Below the pieces are notes generated by a model that was not told the origin of the DNA, did no database searches, and saw nothing but the letters and a program-made list of their open reading frames with translations. This document shows, in pieces, positions 42,920 through 52,643 of a DNA stretch of 64,000 nucleotides. The DNA is taken from the NCBI GenBank assembly GCA_021817845.1, contig JAKAFW010000003.1, positions 62,001-126,000 of the forward strand, read 5' to 3'. The stretch's first letter is position 1, and the number at the start of each line of letters is the position of its first letter. The stretch comes from FEN-1297 sp021817845. GTDB lineage: Bacteria > Bacteroidota > Ignavibacteria > Ignavibacteriales > Ignavibacteriaceae. The position numbers and the translations under genes are program-made.

Positions 42920-43150
42920 ATGGTCTTGGATGTTATCCTTATAAAAACCGATGATGGCTTTACTGCTGAGATTCCAAGTTTAAATGGTTGTGAATGCTGG
43001 GCGCATGAAGAGGACGTAGCGCTTGAGAAAATAATCGAGCTTGCTTCTTATTATCTTAAAGTTGAGTTAAAAAAATTTAAACTCGACAGGGCAAGAAGGA
43101 ATAATAGCCAAACAATTTATAAATTAGTATTTGACAAAGTTGTATTGTGA
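42920..43150 (+). CDS. HicB-like small protein
   Basis: The 76-residue protein resembles the HicB antitoxin fold: DVILIKTDDGFTAEIPSLNG has the strand-turn-strand with the PSL-G pattern, followed by a helix with EDVALEKIIELA. HicB proteins usually neutralise a HicA RNase toxin encoded next door, but no HicA is present here, so it is solitary. It overlaps trmH by 4 bp (GTGA), indicating coupling to an RNA methyltransferase instead. Confidence 0.55.
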   Translation: MVLDVILIKTDDGFTAEIPSLNGCECWAHEEDVALEKIIELASYYLKVELKKFKLDRARRNNSQTIYKLVFDKVVL

Positions 43151-43737
43151 AATCTTTTAAGACTGATCACAGAGAAAAGAAAATTATTTCGGTTGCAAAT
43201 ACACGCCAGAAATATTTAAGAGTGGTCCTTGAAAATATTCATGACCCGCATAATGTGAGTGCCATATTTAGAACCTGCGACGCAGCCGGAGTTCCTAAAG
43301 TATCATTGATCTATACACAAGAAAAATTCCCAAAGATTGGTAGAAAAACTTCCGGTTCCGCTTTTAAGTGGGTCGAAAGAGATAAATTTACAAGTGTAAA
43401 GGATTGCTTTGACGATCTTCACAAAGACGGTTTTAGAATTTATGCTTCATCACTTTCCGAAGATTCAAAAAATTTCTACGATCTTGATTTTACTGAAAGA
43501 TCAGCAATCGTTTTGGGAAATGAACACCGTGGAGTATCGGAAGAAGCAGCTAATTTGGCTGATGAAAAATTTTTAATCCCAATGTACGGTATGGTACAAA
43601 GTCTAAATGTCTCGGTTGCCGCAGCTGTTATCCTTTACGAAGCGGTAAGGCAAAGAAGCAAAAAAAATCTTTATCAAAAGAGTGAATACACCGTAGAAGA
43701 ACTTAACAAACTAATTGAATTGTGGTGTAAAAAATAA
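43147..43737 (+). CDS. trmH: tRNA (guanosine-2'-O)-methyltransferase, TrmH family
   Basis: The 196-residue SpoU-class enzyme has NIHDPHNVSAIFRTCDAAGV, then SSGS-like KTSGSAFKWV, VLGNEHRGVSEEA and the SAM-binding knot end IPMYGMVQSLNVSVAAAV. This sequence is typical of TrmH, which methylates G18 of tRNA, though the exact target is inferred. The start is GTG at 43147, overlapping the HicB-like gene. Confidence 0.9.
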   Translation: MKSFKTDHREKKIISVANTRQKYLRVVLENIHDPHNVSAIFRTCDAAGVPKVSLIYTQEKFPKIGRKTSGSAFKWVERDKFTSVKDCFDDLHKDGFRIYASSLSEDSKNFYDLDFTERSAIVLGNEHRGVSEEAANLADEKFLIPMYGMVQSLNVSVAAAVILYEAVRQRSKKNLYQKSEYTVEELNKLIELWCKK

Positions 43738-43750
43738 ACAAAGTAATTAA

Positions 43751-45031
43751 ATGACTCAAGAATTTAATCCTATAAATAAAATCGAAGGCACACTTGAATT
43801 ACCTGGTGATAAATCAATTTCCCACAGAGCAGTGATGTTTGCTTCTCTTGCAAAAGGGAAGTCCCATATCTATAATCTATCTAACGGAGAAGACGTAAAT
43901 TCAACTCAGAAGTGTTTTGAATCTTTAGGTATCAAGATAAAAATACAAAGTAATTTTACTGAAATTATCGGAAATGGTTATATGGGATTGCGCAAGTCCT
44001 CACATGATCTTGACGCAGGAAATTCCGGAACTACAACAAGATTAATAAGTGGAATTCTTGTTGCTCAAAATTTCAAATCAAAGATTATTGGCGATGAGTC
44101 GCTATCAAAACGCCCAATGAAAAGAATTATCGAGCCGCTTTCATTAATGGGAGGAAAAATTCAAGGTTCTGCCAATTTTACATTACCAATTGAAGTTTTC
44201 CCGGTTAAAGAAATTCATCCCATAAATTATGAAATGCCGGTTGCAAGCGCTCAGGTTAAAAGCGCAATAATTCTGGCAGGTCTGCACTGCAATGGTATTA
44301 TTTCTATAACTGAAAAACTTCCTTCAAGAGATCATACCGAAAGAATGCTTGGTCTTAAATCAAAAATTATTTCTACAGGTAAAACTGTCTTCGTTTCTAA
44401 AGAAAATTATCCAGAGCCAAATGATTATTTCATCCCCTCAGATATATCAACCTCTGCTTTTTTTATTGTCCTGACGTTACTTTCAAAAAACTCTCAACTG
44501 AAAGTTAAAAATGTTTCTCTTAATGAAACGAGGACTGGAGTACTTAAAGTTTTGACAGCAATGGGAGGTAAAATTGAAATAGATAATATAAAACAAAGCT
44601 CAGGGGAAGATTACGGAGATATAATTGCAAGCAGTAGTGAGCTAAAAAATATTGTAATCGACCAAAAAATAATTCCCAATATCATTGATGAAATCCCCAT
44701 TCTGTCAATTGCCGGAATATTTGCTGATGGGAAGTTTGAAATTAAAAATGCTTCTGAGTTAAGAGGCAAGGAAACTGATAGGATAAAATCTATTTGCCAT
44801 AATCTAACAAATCTCGGATTATTCGTTGAAGAATATGAAGACGGTTTTTCTTGCTCAGGCTCAATTTCAAATTTCTATCCTGCTTTTGAAAGTTTTGGAG
44901 ATCACCGGATTGCGATGGCTTTTGGGATTTTGTCCCTGCTTCTAAAAGGAGGAGGCAAGGTAGATAATTTTAACTGCGTAAATATTTCAAACCCAAATTT
45001 TTTGACTCAGTTAAAAAGCATAACCAATTAA
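43751..45031 (+). CDS. aroA: 3-phosphoshikimate 1-carboxyvinyltransferase (EPSP synthase)
   Basis: AroA transfers the enolpyruvyl group of PEP to shikimate 3-phosphate. The 426-residue protein has LPGDKSISHRAVMFA, DAGNSGTTTRLISG (with the PEP-binding Gly-Thr run), RPMKRIIEPL, QVKSAIILAGL and RGKETDRIK, and FGDHRIAMAFG near the C-terminus. All core motifs are present. It is 13 bp after trmH on the same strand and belongs to the same aromatic pathway as the genes at 36363 and 37444. Confidence 0.95.
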   Translation: MTQEFNPINKIEGTLELPGDKSISHRAVMFASLAKGKSHIYNLSNGEDVNSTQKCFESLGIKIKIQSNFTEIIGNGYMGLRKSSHDLDAGNSGTTTRLISGILVAQNFKSKIIGDESLSKRPMKRIIEPLSLMGGKIQGSANFTLPIEVFPVKEIHPINYEMPVASAQVKSAIILAGLHCNGIISITEKLPSRDHTERMLGLKSKIISTGKTVFVSKENYPEPNDYFIPSDISTSAFFIVLTLLSKNSQLKVKNVSLNETRTGVLKVLTAMGGKIEIDNIKQSSGEDYGDIIASSSELKNIVIDQKIIPNIIDEIPILSIAGIFADGKFEIKNASELRGKETDRIKSICHNLTNLGLFVEEYEDGFSCSGSISNFYPAFESFGDHRIAMAFGILSLLLKGGGKVDNFNCVNISNPNFLTQLKSITN

Positions 45032-45113
45032 TCTTGTTTCCGAAAATATTTAATATTTCTCGAAAAAGAAGTCTTTAACGTCATATATCTAACTCGGAAA
45101 GTACGGCTTGTAA

Positions 45114-46748
45114 TTACAAAATAATTATCTGGTGTTCAAATTTATTTATTGCTAATTCATCGAAAACTTGGTCCAAGAATCCTTCACCGTATTTATTCAA
45201 GAAGTATATAAAATTTATCTCTCTTTCCTGCAAAGTTGAGTGAGGATATGTAATATTTATTATTTTATCTATTTGCCGCAATGTGGTTTCATGTTTTCTC
45301 TTTTGGGCTTCAATCGATTTTAATTTGAACTCGTTTAAATACTGAGATACCTTTTGTTTGTATTTTGAACTTGCATCGCTCAGAGTTTTGTCAAAGTCAA
45401 ATAGTTTCTCTTTCAAGTGATCAAATGCTGTTTCTATTGTATTAGATGTCTCTGTAAAAATATCATCAAGTGTTGTTTCAGAGATTGAGTTGATTACTTT
45501 TTGCTTAAGTTCTTCCGGGTTGCGAAAGACATCTTGGATATTCAAAACATATTTTTCCAAAAGCAAGGTAATGTTTTTTTCAATAATTGTAACTGAAGAA
45601 CGAGGATAAATGAACGGTGCTTCTACATTGAAAAATTCATAAAGCGGCATTACTTGTGCAAAATAAGCTATCTCACTTGGTCCACCGACGTAAAAAGCAG
45701 TCGATAAAATGTAATCCTGACAAATGGGGCGAAGCAATACGTTAGGACTGAAATTTTCAGGCTCTTTTTCTATCGTTTCAGATAATTCATCATAAGTGAA
45801 TTTTTTCCTTTTTCTCTTCAATCGGAAATCATTCTCAACCGGTTCTATCAAATATCTACCGTCCTCATTACTGTAAAATAAATTTACCGCCTGCACCTTT
45901 ACCTGAGCATGAAAAGTTTCTTCAAGTTTGGCGCTAATATTTACTATTTTCTCAGCGTGCTGGCGGAAGTCCGTAATTTCCTTTTTGAAAATTGGTTTTA
46001 ATAGATTCTTTATTTTTATATCTTGAGGATCAAAAAGTATTAGCCCGTATTTATCAAAAAGCCAAAACATTAATTCTTTAAAGGATTGTTTGAAAGACTT
46101 CCCGGTAGAGTAAAATGTCTTTAGTCTCTCTAATAAAGGTTGGGAAAATTCTGTATTTCGGAGATTCCCGGTAAGCTCTTCTAAAAAAGTATTAATTGTA
46201 TCCTTGAAAATTTGGTTCCCCACACTACCATTATTTTCGTCTTCTGCTATTCCTTCTATCCCTAAATTATAAGAAATCTTTTTAATTTCATTTGCATCAT
46301 TTACCAAGCTTATCGATCTTACTTCTTCAATGTCATGGTCATCTCCTTCAAGCCAAAATACAGGGACAAAATGGAAATCATCGTAACGATCCGAAAGAAA
46401 ATTACTTAGTTTTATGGCTGTTATTATTTTATAGAAAGTATAAAGAGGTCCGCCTAAAATTCCTAATTGCTGTCCAGTGACAATAGTTAAAGTTTTTTTA
46501 TCAGAAAGCAACGAGATGTTTTTTTGTGTTTTTGCCGAAGGGTTTAGTCCTTTGTATTGTCCTGTCAGGATGTTAGGCAAATCGATTTTAAAATCTTTCT
46601 GTTGATCAGATATATTTTTGAATTTTGTTAAATATTCATCTTTGTTGTGAAAGTTGGTCTGGTAAAAATCTTTAACGTTCTCAAATTCATAAAGATAGTC
46701 AAGAAATAGGTTTTGGCTTCCGGGAATATCACCAAAGTTAATAAACAT
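45114..46748 (-). CDS. bshC: Putative cysteine ligase BshC
   Basis: BshC adds cysteine to glucosaminyl-malate in bacillithiol synthesis in Bacillus. Homologues in Bacteroidota are assigned to the same step. The 544-residue protein carries TIVTGQQLGILGGPLYTFYKI and VPVFWLEGDDHDIEEV, and LRPICQDYILSTAFYVGGPSE, all typical of the family. The C-terminal coiled coil (about 425-510) is normal. bshA and bshB are not in this window. It is convergent with aroA and divergent from the gene at 47048. Confidence 0.92.
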   Translation of the reverse strand: MFINFGDIPGSQNLFLDYLYEFENVKDFYQTNFHNKDEYLTKFKNISDQQKDFKIDLPNILTGQYKGLNPSAKTQKNISLLSDKKTLTIVTGQQLGILGGPLYTFYKIITAIKLSNFLSDRYDDFHFVPVFWLEGDDHDIEEVRSISLVNDANEIKKISYNLGIEGIAEDENNGSVGNQIFKDTINTFLEELTGNLRNTEFSQPLLERLKTFYSTGKSFKQSFKELMFWLFDKYGLILFDPQDIKIKNLLKPIFKKEITDFRQHAEKIVNISAKLEETFHAQVKVQAVNLFYSNEDGRYLIEPVENDFRLKRKRKKFTYDELSETIEKEPENFSPNVLLRPICQDYILSTAFYVGGPSEIAYFAQVMPLYEFFNVEAPFIYPRSSVTIIEKNITLLLEKYVLNIQDVFRNPEELKQKVINSISETTLDDIFTETSNTIETAFDHLKEKLFDFDKTLSDASSKYKQKVSQYLNEFKLKSIEAQKRKHETTLRQIDKIINITYPHSTLQEREINFIYFLNKYGEGFLDQVFDELAINKFEHQIIIL

Positions 46749-47047
46749 TATTTCTCCAAAATTTTATATTCTTTTTAACAAACTAAGTAAAAGTTTTTTT
46801 GATAACAAATACAAATGTAGTTAAAAATGAATCTTTGAATGTATAATTATTGGTAATTCTTATCACATATTTTTCCTCCCTCTTCAATTATTTCAATGGC
46901 GAGACAGGGAAGGGTTATAAGATTCCGCATCAATGCCCGAAATAATACGGATTATTGATAACTGGAAAAGAAATCTATTTCGTATATTATAAAATTAAAT
47001 ATTAATTATTTTAACTTGACTAAATTCCGCAATAATCTTAATTAACA

Positions 47048-47932
47048 ATGAAAAGAAAAATTACTTTATTTATTTTTTTCCTACTTTGCCAGGTGAACAT
47101 TGCCCAAACTAAAGATTCATCTAATTACCATTTTATATTTTTGCCAGCAGGATTAAATTTTATGCCGCTAAAAGCTGGTATAGATGAACCAAGAATGGGT
47201 TTGTTGTATTACGCAGGTGACAAAAATATGAAAGTCGATATCGGGAATTCCGTAGATGTCTTTGCTTTTGATTTCCCTAAATCGTTAAGCCGGATAACTA
47301 TAGGCGCAGACTTTATGGCTTATGCTCTTGTTACTTCTTACCTCCAATATAGACTACAAATAGATGCCATTGATGGATTCTTTGGCGGTAATATTATCTA
47401 TTCTAAAAAACATTCCGGAGGAAGATTTGTTACAAGATTTCGTTATCTCCACAGCAGCGGTCATTTGGTTGACGGTCACTGGAATAGCGAAACGGAAAGT
47501 TGGCTTAATAACCAACTACCTACTGCATACGGGAATAATTATGCTGATATTCTTTTAGCCGAAGAAAATGTTTTATCGTTTGGAGAGCTTAGATATTATG
47601 GCGGCTTCACAATGTCTACTGGCAAAAATACCGGGTATAAGTCTTTGAAGAAATATTTATACAAGGCAGGTTTTGAATTCTCGTATAAAAATCTTTTGGG
47701 GAAGATATTTAACGGGGATGAGAATCTTTTTGTCGCTGTCAATTTAGACGTTAAAGGAATTCCGGAATATGTCGTCAACCAAAACTATATGGCAGGCATT
47801 AAATTTGGGAGTTGGAATAATAAAGGAATAGTGTTTTATTTTTCTTATTATAATGGAGGTGATGTCTTTAGTCAATATTTTACACAAAGGGTGTCCCGTA
47901 TCGGCTTCGGCTTTATGTTTGATTTTATTTAG
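47048..47932 (+). CDS. DUF1207-like outer-membrane protein
   Basis: The 294-residue protein has a signal peptide (KITLFIFFLLCQVNIAQ) and many alternating aromatic/hydrophobic strands, including GLLYYAGDKN, FVTRFRYLHSSGHLVDG and ISRIGFGFMFDF-like ends. The mature start (FIFLPAGLNFMPLKAGIDEP) resembles the DUF1207 proteins of Bacteroidota. An outer-membrane barrel is likely. The function is unknown. It stands just before the flippase-like gene. Confidence 0.6.
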   Translation: MKRKITLFIFFLLCQVNIAQTKDSSNYHFIFLPAGLNFMPLKAGIDEPRMGLLYYAGDKNMKVDIGNSVDVFAFDFPKSLSRITIGADFMAYALVTSYLQYRLQIDAIDGFFGGNIIYSKKHSGGRFVTRFRYLHSSGHLVDGHWNSETESWLNNQLPTAYGNNYADILLAEENVLSFGELRYYGGFTMSTGKNTGYKSLKKYLYKAGFEFSYKNLLGKIFNGDENLFVAVNLDVKGIPEYVVNQNYMAGIKFGSWNNKGIVFYFSYYNGGDVFSQYFTQRVSRIGFGFMFDFI

Positions 47933-47955
47933 ATCACAACTGAAATTATTTCTTA

Positions 47956-48945
47956 ATGGACACAATAATAAGTTCTGTCAAAAATTTTTATGATAAAAGA
48001 AAGCTAAAAAAGTCAGCTTTCCTTGTAATAGTCAAATTGCTGATTGCAATCGGTTTAATTTCATATATGGTTTATCATGTTAACCTAAAGGAGATTGCTA
48101 CAGCATTCGAGAAAGCAGATTATAGATTTATAATTATAGCAATACTTCTCACCCTTGTAAATATTTCACTTCAATATTTCAAATGGGAGCTTACTTGTAA
48201 TGCAATTCTTAAAGAATATAACAGGAAAAAGATTTTCTATTCTTTATTCTATGGATTTGCTGCAGGTCCTTTTACCCCAGCCCGTATAGGCGAATATTTT
48301 GGGCGGGCATTGGAATTTAAAGATAAACCAATGATTCAAGTTACGGTTGCAACCCTTGTCGATAAATTTTTCCTTCTTATCATGATAGCCTTTTTTGGTT
48401 CAATTGGCAGTATATTATTTCTTAAAGATTATTATCATGTAAACTCTTATATAATTTTCTCATTATTCGTATTAATATTCGTTTTGTCCTACTTCCTAAT
48501 TATGCTAATAATAAATCCAAAGCTATGGCACAACTTTTTGACCAACCGGATGAGAAACTCTAAAAGATTTCATAATTTTTTTTCGGAAGTTCTTCTTCTA
48601 AAAGAATTAGATGGAAAGTTTTTGACTAAAATATCTTTGATTTCTTTTCTTTTTTATTCTTGTTTTGTCATCCAATTTGCTGTCCTCGCCGTCGGATTTT
48701 CACAGCACGGAAGTTTCGTCAATTTTATCTGGGCTGGAAATATGGTAATGTTTGCTAAGACAATTATCCCGCAAATTTCATTTGGCGATTTGGGTGTTAG
48801 GGAGGGTGCTTCTATCTTTTTTTTAACCAAAATGGGGCAGACGAGTTCTATCGGTTTCGATTCCGGAATTTCTTTATTCGGCATAAATGTTTTGCTGCCA
48901 GCTTTAATAGGTTTGATTTTGCTAATCAAAAAAAACAATGCTTAA
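47956..48945 (+). CDS. Flippase-like integral membrane protein (UPF0104/LPG-synthase TM domain)
   Basis: The 329-residue protein has about eight hydrophobic segments and the family marks FFYGFAAGPFTPARIGEYFGRALEF-like residues (FAAGPFTPARIGEYFGR) and FGDLGVREGAS near the C-terminus. Relatives are lysylphosphatidylglycerol synthase-type membrane domains that move lipids. It overlaps the GT2 gene by 8 bp, so it may help export or modify a glycolipid with it. Confidence 0.85.
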   Translation: MDTIISSVKNFYDKRKLKKSAFLVIVKLLIAIGLISYMVYHVNLKEIATAFEKADYRFIIIAILLTLVNISLQYFKWELTCNAILKEYNRKKIFYSLFYGFAAGPFTPARIGEYFGRALEFKDKPMIQVTVATLVDKFFLLIMIAFFGSIGSILFLKDYYHVNSYIIFSLFVLIFVLSYFLIMLIINPKLWHNFLTNRMRNSKRFHNFFSEVLLLKELDGKFLTKISLISFLFYSCFVIQFAVLAVGFSQHGSFVNFIWAGNMVMFAKTIIPQISFGDLGVREGASIFFLTKMGQTSSIGFDSGISLFGINVLLPALIGLILLIKKNNA

Positions 48946-50071
48946 TATATTATTGGGATTAATATTCCTTCTCCTTTTAATGTACTATTCATTTTTTTTG
49001 TTAGAAATATTATCCGGTCTGGATAAATTAACTTCGACAAAAGGCATATCAATCCCGGAAGAATTTATTTCCATAATTATACCTTTCAGAAATGAATCTG
49101 AAAATATTCTCGGAAGTTTGAGAAGCCTGGAAAGTCAAAATTATCCAAAAGGAAAATATGAAGTCATTTATGTCAATGATTCTTCTGATGATGATTCGCT
49201 TCAGAAAATATTATCAGCACAAAAGTCTTCAAACATTAAAGTAATTTCTGTCCCTGATGACTCGACTTATGCCCATAAAAAAAGAGCAATAAGATTCGGC
49301 ATTTCTAATTCAACCGGCAGTATTATCATTACTACCGATTCCGATTGTGTACACAATAAGAAGTGGATACAACAAATGGTTTCTTGTTTTGATAAGGAAA
49401 CAGGTTTTGTATCTGGCCCGGTAGAATTTATTGAAGAGAAAACTCTCTTTGAAAAATTGCAAAAGCTTGAATTCTCCGGATTGGTTTTAACCGGCGCGGG
49501 TTTGATTGGAATTAACAAGCCTGTAATTTGCAATGCTGCTAATATCGCCTATAGAAAGAATGCCTATGAAACGGTAAATGGATTTAATGACCAACTAAAT
49601 CTTTCTTCCGGTGACGATGAGTTATTAATGCAAAAAATTTGGTCCAGCGGCAAATACAGGATTAAATTTTGTTGGAATCGGGAAGCAATTGTTTTAACAA
49701 AAGGCAATGATTCACTTCAAAAATTTTATCATCAGCGAAAACGATGGGCGAGTAAAGGTCTATTTTATGCCAACAAATTTTTAATAATTAAATTGATTTT
49801 AATATTTCTGTTTTATCTAGGTCTAATCACACAAATATTTCTCTCCGTCATTCTATCACCAATTTTTCTTGTTTCCTTCATTATTAGTTTTCTTATCAAA
49901 ATATCTTTTGAATATCTTATCCTCAAAAAGGGATTGAACTTTATCTTCTCAAAAAAGGTATTAAGATACCTTCCATTAGCGGAATTATTTCAGATCCCTT
50001 ATATAATTATTGCTGGTATAGCCGGTACCTTCGGAAACTATATCTGGAAGGATCGCCGAATAAAAAGATAA
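48938..50071 (+). CDS. Glycosyltransferase family 2, membrane-attached
   Basis: The 377-residue protein has an N-terminal hydrophobic anchor and a GT2 domain: ISIIIPFRNE-like IIIPFRNESENILGSL, VNDSSDDDS, TDSDCVHNKKW (metal-binding DxD), and a C-terminal QRKRWASKG. Two or three hydrophobic helices follow. The acceptor and sugar are unknown. The 8-bp overlap with the flippase-like gene suggests one pathway. Confidence 0.88.
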   Translation: MLNILLGLIFLLLLMYYSFFLLEILSGLDKLTSTKGISIPEEFISIIIPFRNESENILGSLRSLESQNYPKGKYEVIYVNDSSDDDSLQKILSAQKSSNIKVISVPDDSTYAHKKRAIRFGISNSTGSIIITTDSDCVHNKKWIQQMVSCFDKETGFVSGPVEFIEEKTLFEKLQKLEFSGLVLTGAGLIGINKPVICNAANIAYRKNAYETVNGFNDQLNLSSGDDELLMQKIWSSGKYRIKFCWNREAIVLTKGNDSLQKFYHQRKRWASKGLFYANKFLIIKLILIFLFYLGLITQIFLSVILSPIFLVSFIISFLIKISFEYLILKKGLNFIFSKKVLRYLPLAELFQIPYIIIAGIAGTFGNYIWKDRRIKR

Positions 50072-50230
50072 TGTCCATTTTCCGCCTAGAAACGTGTCTA
50101 TATTTCGGTTCAGATTGTTCATTTTATTATACAAAATATCTTTCTTATTCCTCATAAATCATTTAAAATCAATTGTTTTTAATGGCACAACTGTTGAGTA
50201 TTCTAATTCAGTCATTCAATGAGGTGTGAA

Positions 50231-51460
50231 ATGAAAAAGTTAGTAATTGCGTCGATTTTTATAATAATTGGATTATCAACTCAACTAAAAGCTGATGCCG
50301 GTTTTTTATCCGGCGGAGAGTTTGGATTTTTTTACTCTTCTCTTTCTCCATACGGAAGCTGGATTCAGATAAACGGCGGAGTAAATGTATGGCACCCGGA
50401 AAATGTAGGTTATGGTTGGTCTCCTTATTATTATGGTCATTGGGTTTGGACAAACGATGGCTGGTATTGGGATTCTGATGAACCTTTCGGTAGTATTGTT
50501 TATCATTATGGCAGATGGTATAATGATGAAACTTATGGTTGGATTTGGGTCCCCGATTATCAGTGGGCACCCGCTTGGGTTGAATGGAGATACGATAACG
50601 ATTATATCGGTTGGGCACCGCTTCCTCCTTATGCCTCTTTTTCAGTTGATTTCGGCATTAGATTTACGGCTTCCTATTATATGCCTTATCAATATTATTC
50701 TTTCGTTAGTTACAGGTATATGTGTAACCCACATGTTTATAATTATTATCTCGATAATAATTTTAAGTATAGAATTTATTCGGCTACTAAATATAGAACC
50801 AATTATGGTTTTTCAGATGGCAGGGTAATCAATCGCGGAGTTGACGTCGATTATGTTAGACAAAGAAGTGGCGAAAGAATAGTTGAAAGTAGGATCCAAG
50901 GTGTTTCTAATCCTCGTAACTTAGCAACCGGCAGGAACTCAAACTCTACAGTCAGAGCTTTGATTTTGCAAAAAGATCAAATTGATAGAAGCACAGGTAG
51001 AAGTTTTCGGATTCAAAAAACAAATAGAGCAACTTCTCTTGATGTGTCAAGAATGGCAGTCGGTAATCGAGGTCAAATTAACAGAAATCCAAGTATTGAG
51101 AATCGCAATGGTTCAAATTTCAATCAAAATGATAGAGTAAATAGCTGGAATAATAATAGAATTCAGGAAAACAATAATAATAGACCGCTTAATAATAGAC
51201 AATATAATTATTCTAATCCCAATAGGAATAATGTTGATCGACAGACGCCTCAAAATATTAGACCAAGAAATAATGCCGGCTATTTTAATAACCAGAACAG
51301 AAATGAGTCAAAGCCGCAATCTATTGAAAACCGTCAGCAAATAAGAAGAGATGCTCCTCAAAGGAATTCTCCTCAAATTCAAAGAGGCAACGCCGGTAGA
51401 AATGAAGGTAATCGAGGCAGTAACAACAGAGGTAATTCAGATAACCAAAGGCATAGATAA
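50231..51460 (+). CDS. DUF6600-type secreted protein with N/R-rich tail
   Basis: The 409-residue protein has a signal peptide (KLVIASIFIIIGLSTQLKA) and Trp/Tyr-rich repeats SLSPYGSWIQ, WSPYYYGHW, GWIWVPDYQWAPAW and IGWAPLPPY, which fit DUF6600. After about residue 200 it is low in complexity and rich in Asn, Arg and Gln (NRNSPQIQRG, NQNDRVNSW). An ATG at 50219 is possible, but GAGGTG stands 6 bases before 50231, so I chose the latter. The function is unknown. Confidence 0.75.
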   Translation: MKKLVIASIFIIIGLSTQLKADAGFLSGGEFGFFYSSLSPYGSWIQINGGVNVWHPENVGYGWSPYYYGHWVWTNDGWYWDSDEPFGSIVYHYGRWYNDETYGWIWVPDYQWAPAWVEWRYDNDYIGWAPLPPYASFSVDFGIRFTASYYMPYQYYSFVSYRYMCNPHVYNYYLDNNFKYRIYSATKYRTNYGFSDGRVINRGVDVDYVRQRSGERIVESRIQGVSNPRNLATGRNSNSTVRALILQKDQIDRSTGRSFRIQKTNRATSLDVSRMAVGNRGQINRNPSIENRNGSNFNQNDRVNSWNNNRIQENNNNRPLNNRQYNYSNPNRNNVDRQTPQNIRPRNNAGYFNNQNRNESKPQSIENRQQIRRDAPQRNSPQIQRGNAGRNEGNRGSNNRGNSDNQRHR

Positions 51461-51478
51461 TTTTTCTATCTCTCTCCT

Positions 51479-51517
51479 AAAACGGCGCCGGATTTTAATT
51501 TGACGCCGTTTTTTTTA
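51479..51517. terminator. Bidirectional hairpin terminator
   Basis: AAACGGCG pairs with CGCCGTTT across an AT-rich loop, followed by a T8 run. It lies between the convergent DUF6600 and DegT genes and fits termination of both. Confidence 0.75.
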
Positions 51518-52618
51518 TTTCTTCTTTTGGAAGAAATTAGAAATCTCTTCGGCAATAAACTCAATATTATCTTGTGATAAACCGGGCCAGCTCGGCATAT
51601 TAATGCCGTGCCATCCGAGATATTCAGCCACAGGCAGTTTTTGGAATTTATGAGAGAACATCGGCATAGTATGTACCGGGAAAAATGTCGGACGAGTTTC
51701 TATTCCTCTATCTTTTAAGTATTCTCTTAAATCTTCTCTGATTTTAGGTGATTCAACGAGAATAGAATACATCCAATATGAATGAAAAACTTCACCATAT
51801 TCACCGTGATGTTTTACCGGCAAATCTTTTAAAGCATCATTATACCATTTTGCTATTTGTCGCTTCTTAAGAATTTTCTCATTAGCTTTTTCGATTTGTG
51901 CTAATCCAATTGCGGCGCAAATATTAGTCATCCTGTAATTGAAACCAAGAACATCATGCCAGTATTGCCGGTATTTAGCAAGTCCGTGCATCTTTAAATG
52001 ATATGCTCTATCGTAAAGAGTTTCGTCATTTGTCACAACCATTCCTCCTTCACCGGTAGTTATGGTTTTATTTCCATAAAAGCTAAATGTGGCTAAATCA
52101 CCAAATGTACCGACATGCTTTTTCTTATAAGTCGAACCAAATGCCTCTGCGCAATCTTCAATTAAAAAAAGGTTATTTTCCTTTGCAATTTTTACAAGCT
52201 CATCCATTTCGCACGGATGCCCGTAGAGATGGACAGCCATAATAGCTTTAGTATGGATCGTTATTTTTCTTTTCACATCTTGGGGATCCATTTGCCATGT
52301 GTCTTCAAGTGAGTCTACAAAAACAGGGGTTGCTCCGGTAATAGCAATTGTGCTTACAGAAGCAATATAAGTAAATGAAGGGACGATAACTTCATCACCA
52401 GGACCAATACCAAGCGTCACAATGGCTAAGTGCAACGCAACCGTTCCGTTGCTTACCGCAGTTGCATGCTCAACTCCGATAAATTTCCTGAAGTCGTTTT
52501 CAAATCTCGGTATAAATTCTCCTCGTGATGAAATCCATGATGTATCTAAACATTCATTCACGTATTTCTTTTCATTGCCGTCAAGCGTAGGTTGGTATAT
52601 AGGAATTTTGTAGCTCAT
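51515..52618 (-). CDS. DegT/DnrJ/EryC1/StrS-type sugar aminotransferase
   Basis: The 367-residue PLP enzyme has VSNGTVALHLAIVTLGIGPGDEVIVPSF-like residues (SNGTVALHLA, VIVPSFTYIAS), HLYGHPCEMDEL, the EDCAEAFG motif, and the Lys in SFYGNKTITTGEGG that binds PLP. Such enzymes transaminate nucleotide-activated sugars such as perosamine or 4-amino-4-deoxy sugars. It is the last gene of a minus-strand set with two heptosyltransferase-like proteins, so it probably feeds surface polysaccharide. Confidence 0.92.
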   Translation of the reverse strand: MSYKIPIYQPTLDGNEKKYVNECLDTSWISSRGEFIPRFENDFRKFIGVEHATAVSNGTVALHLAIVTLGIGPGDEVIVPSFTYIASVSTIAITGATPVFVDSLEDTWQMDPQDVKRKITIHTKAIMAVHLYGHPCEMDELVKIAKENNLFLIEDCAEAFGSTYKKKHVGTFGDLATFSFYGNKTITTGEGGMVVTNDETLYDRAYHLKMHGLAKYRQYWHDVLGFNYRMTNICAAIGLAQIEKANEKILKKRQIAKWYNDALKDLPVKHHGEYGEVFHSYWMYSILVESPKIREDLREYLKDRGIETRPTFFPVHTMPMFSHKFQKLPVAEYLGWHGINMPSWPGLSQDNIEFIAEEISNFFQKKK

Positions 52619-52643
52619 GTTTTTTCCTTTCTAGTTAGGCGGT

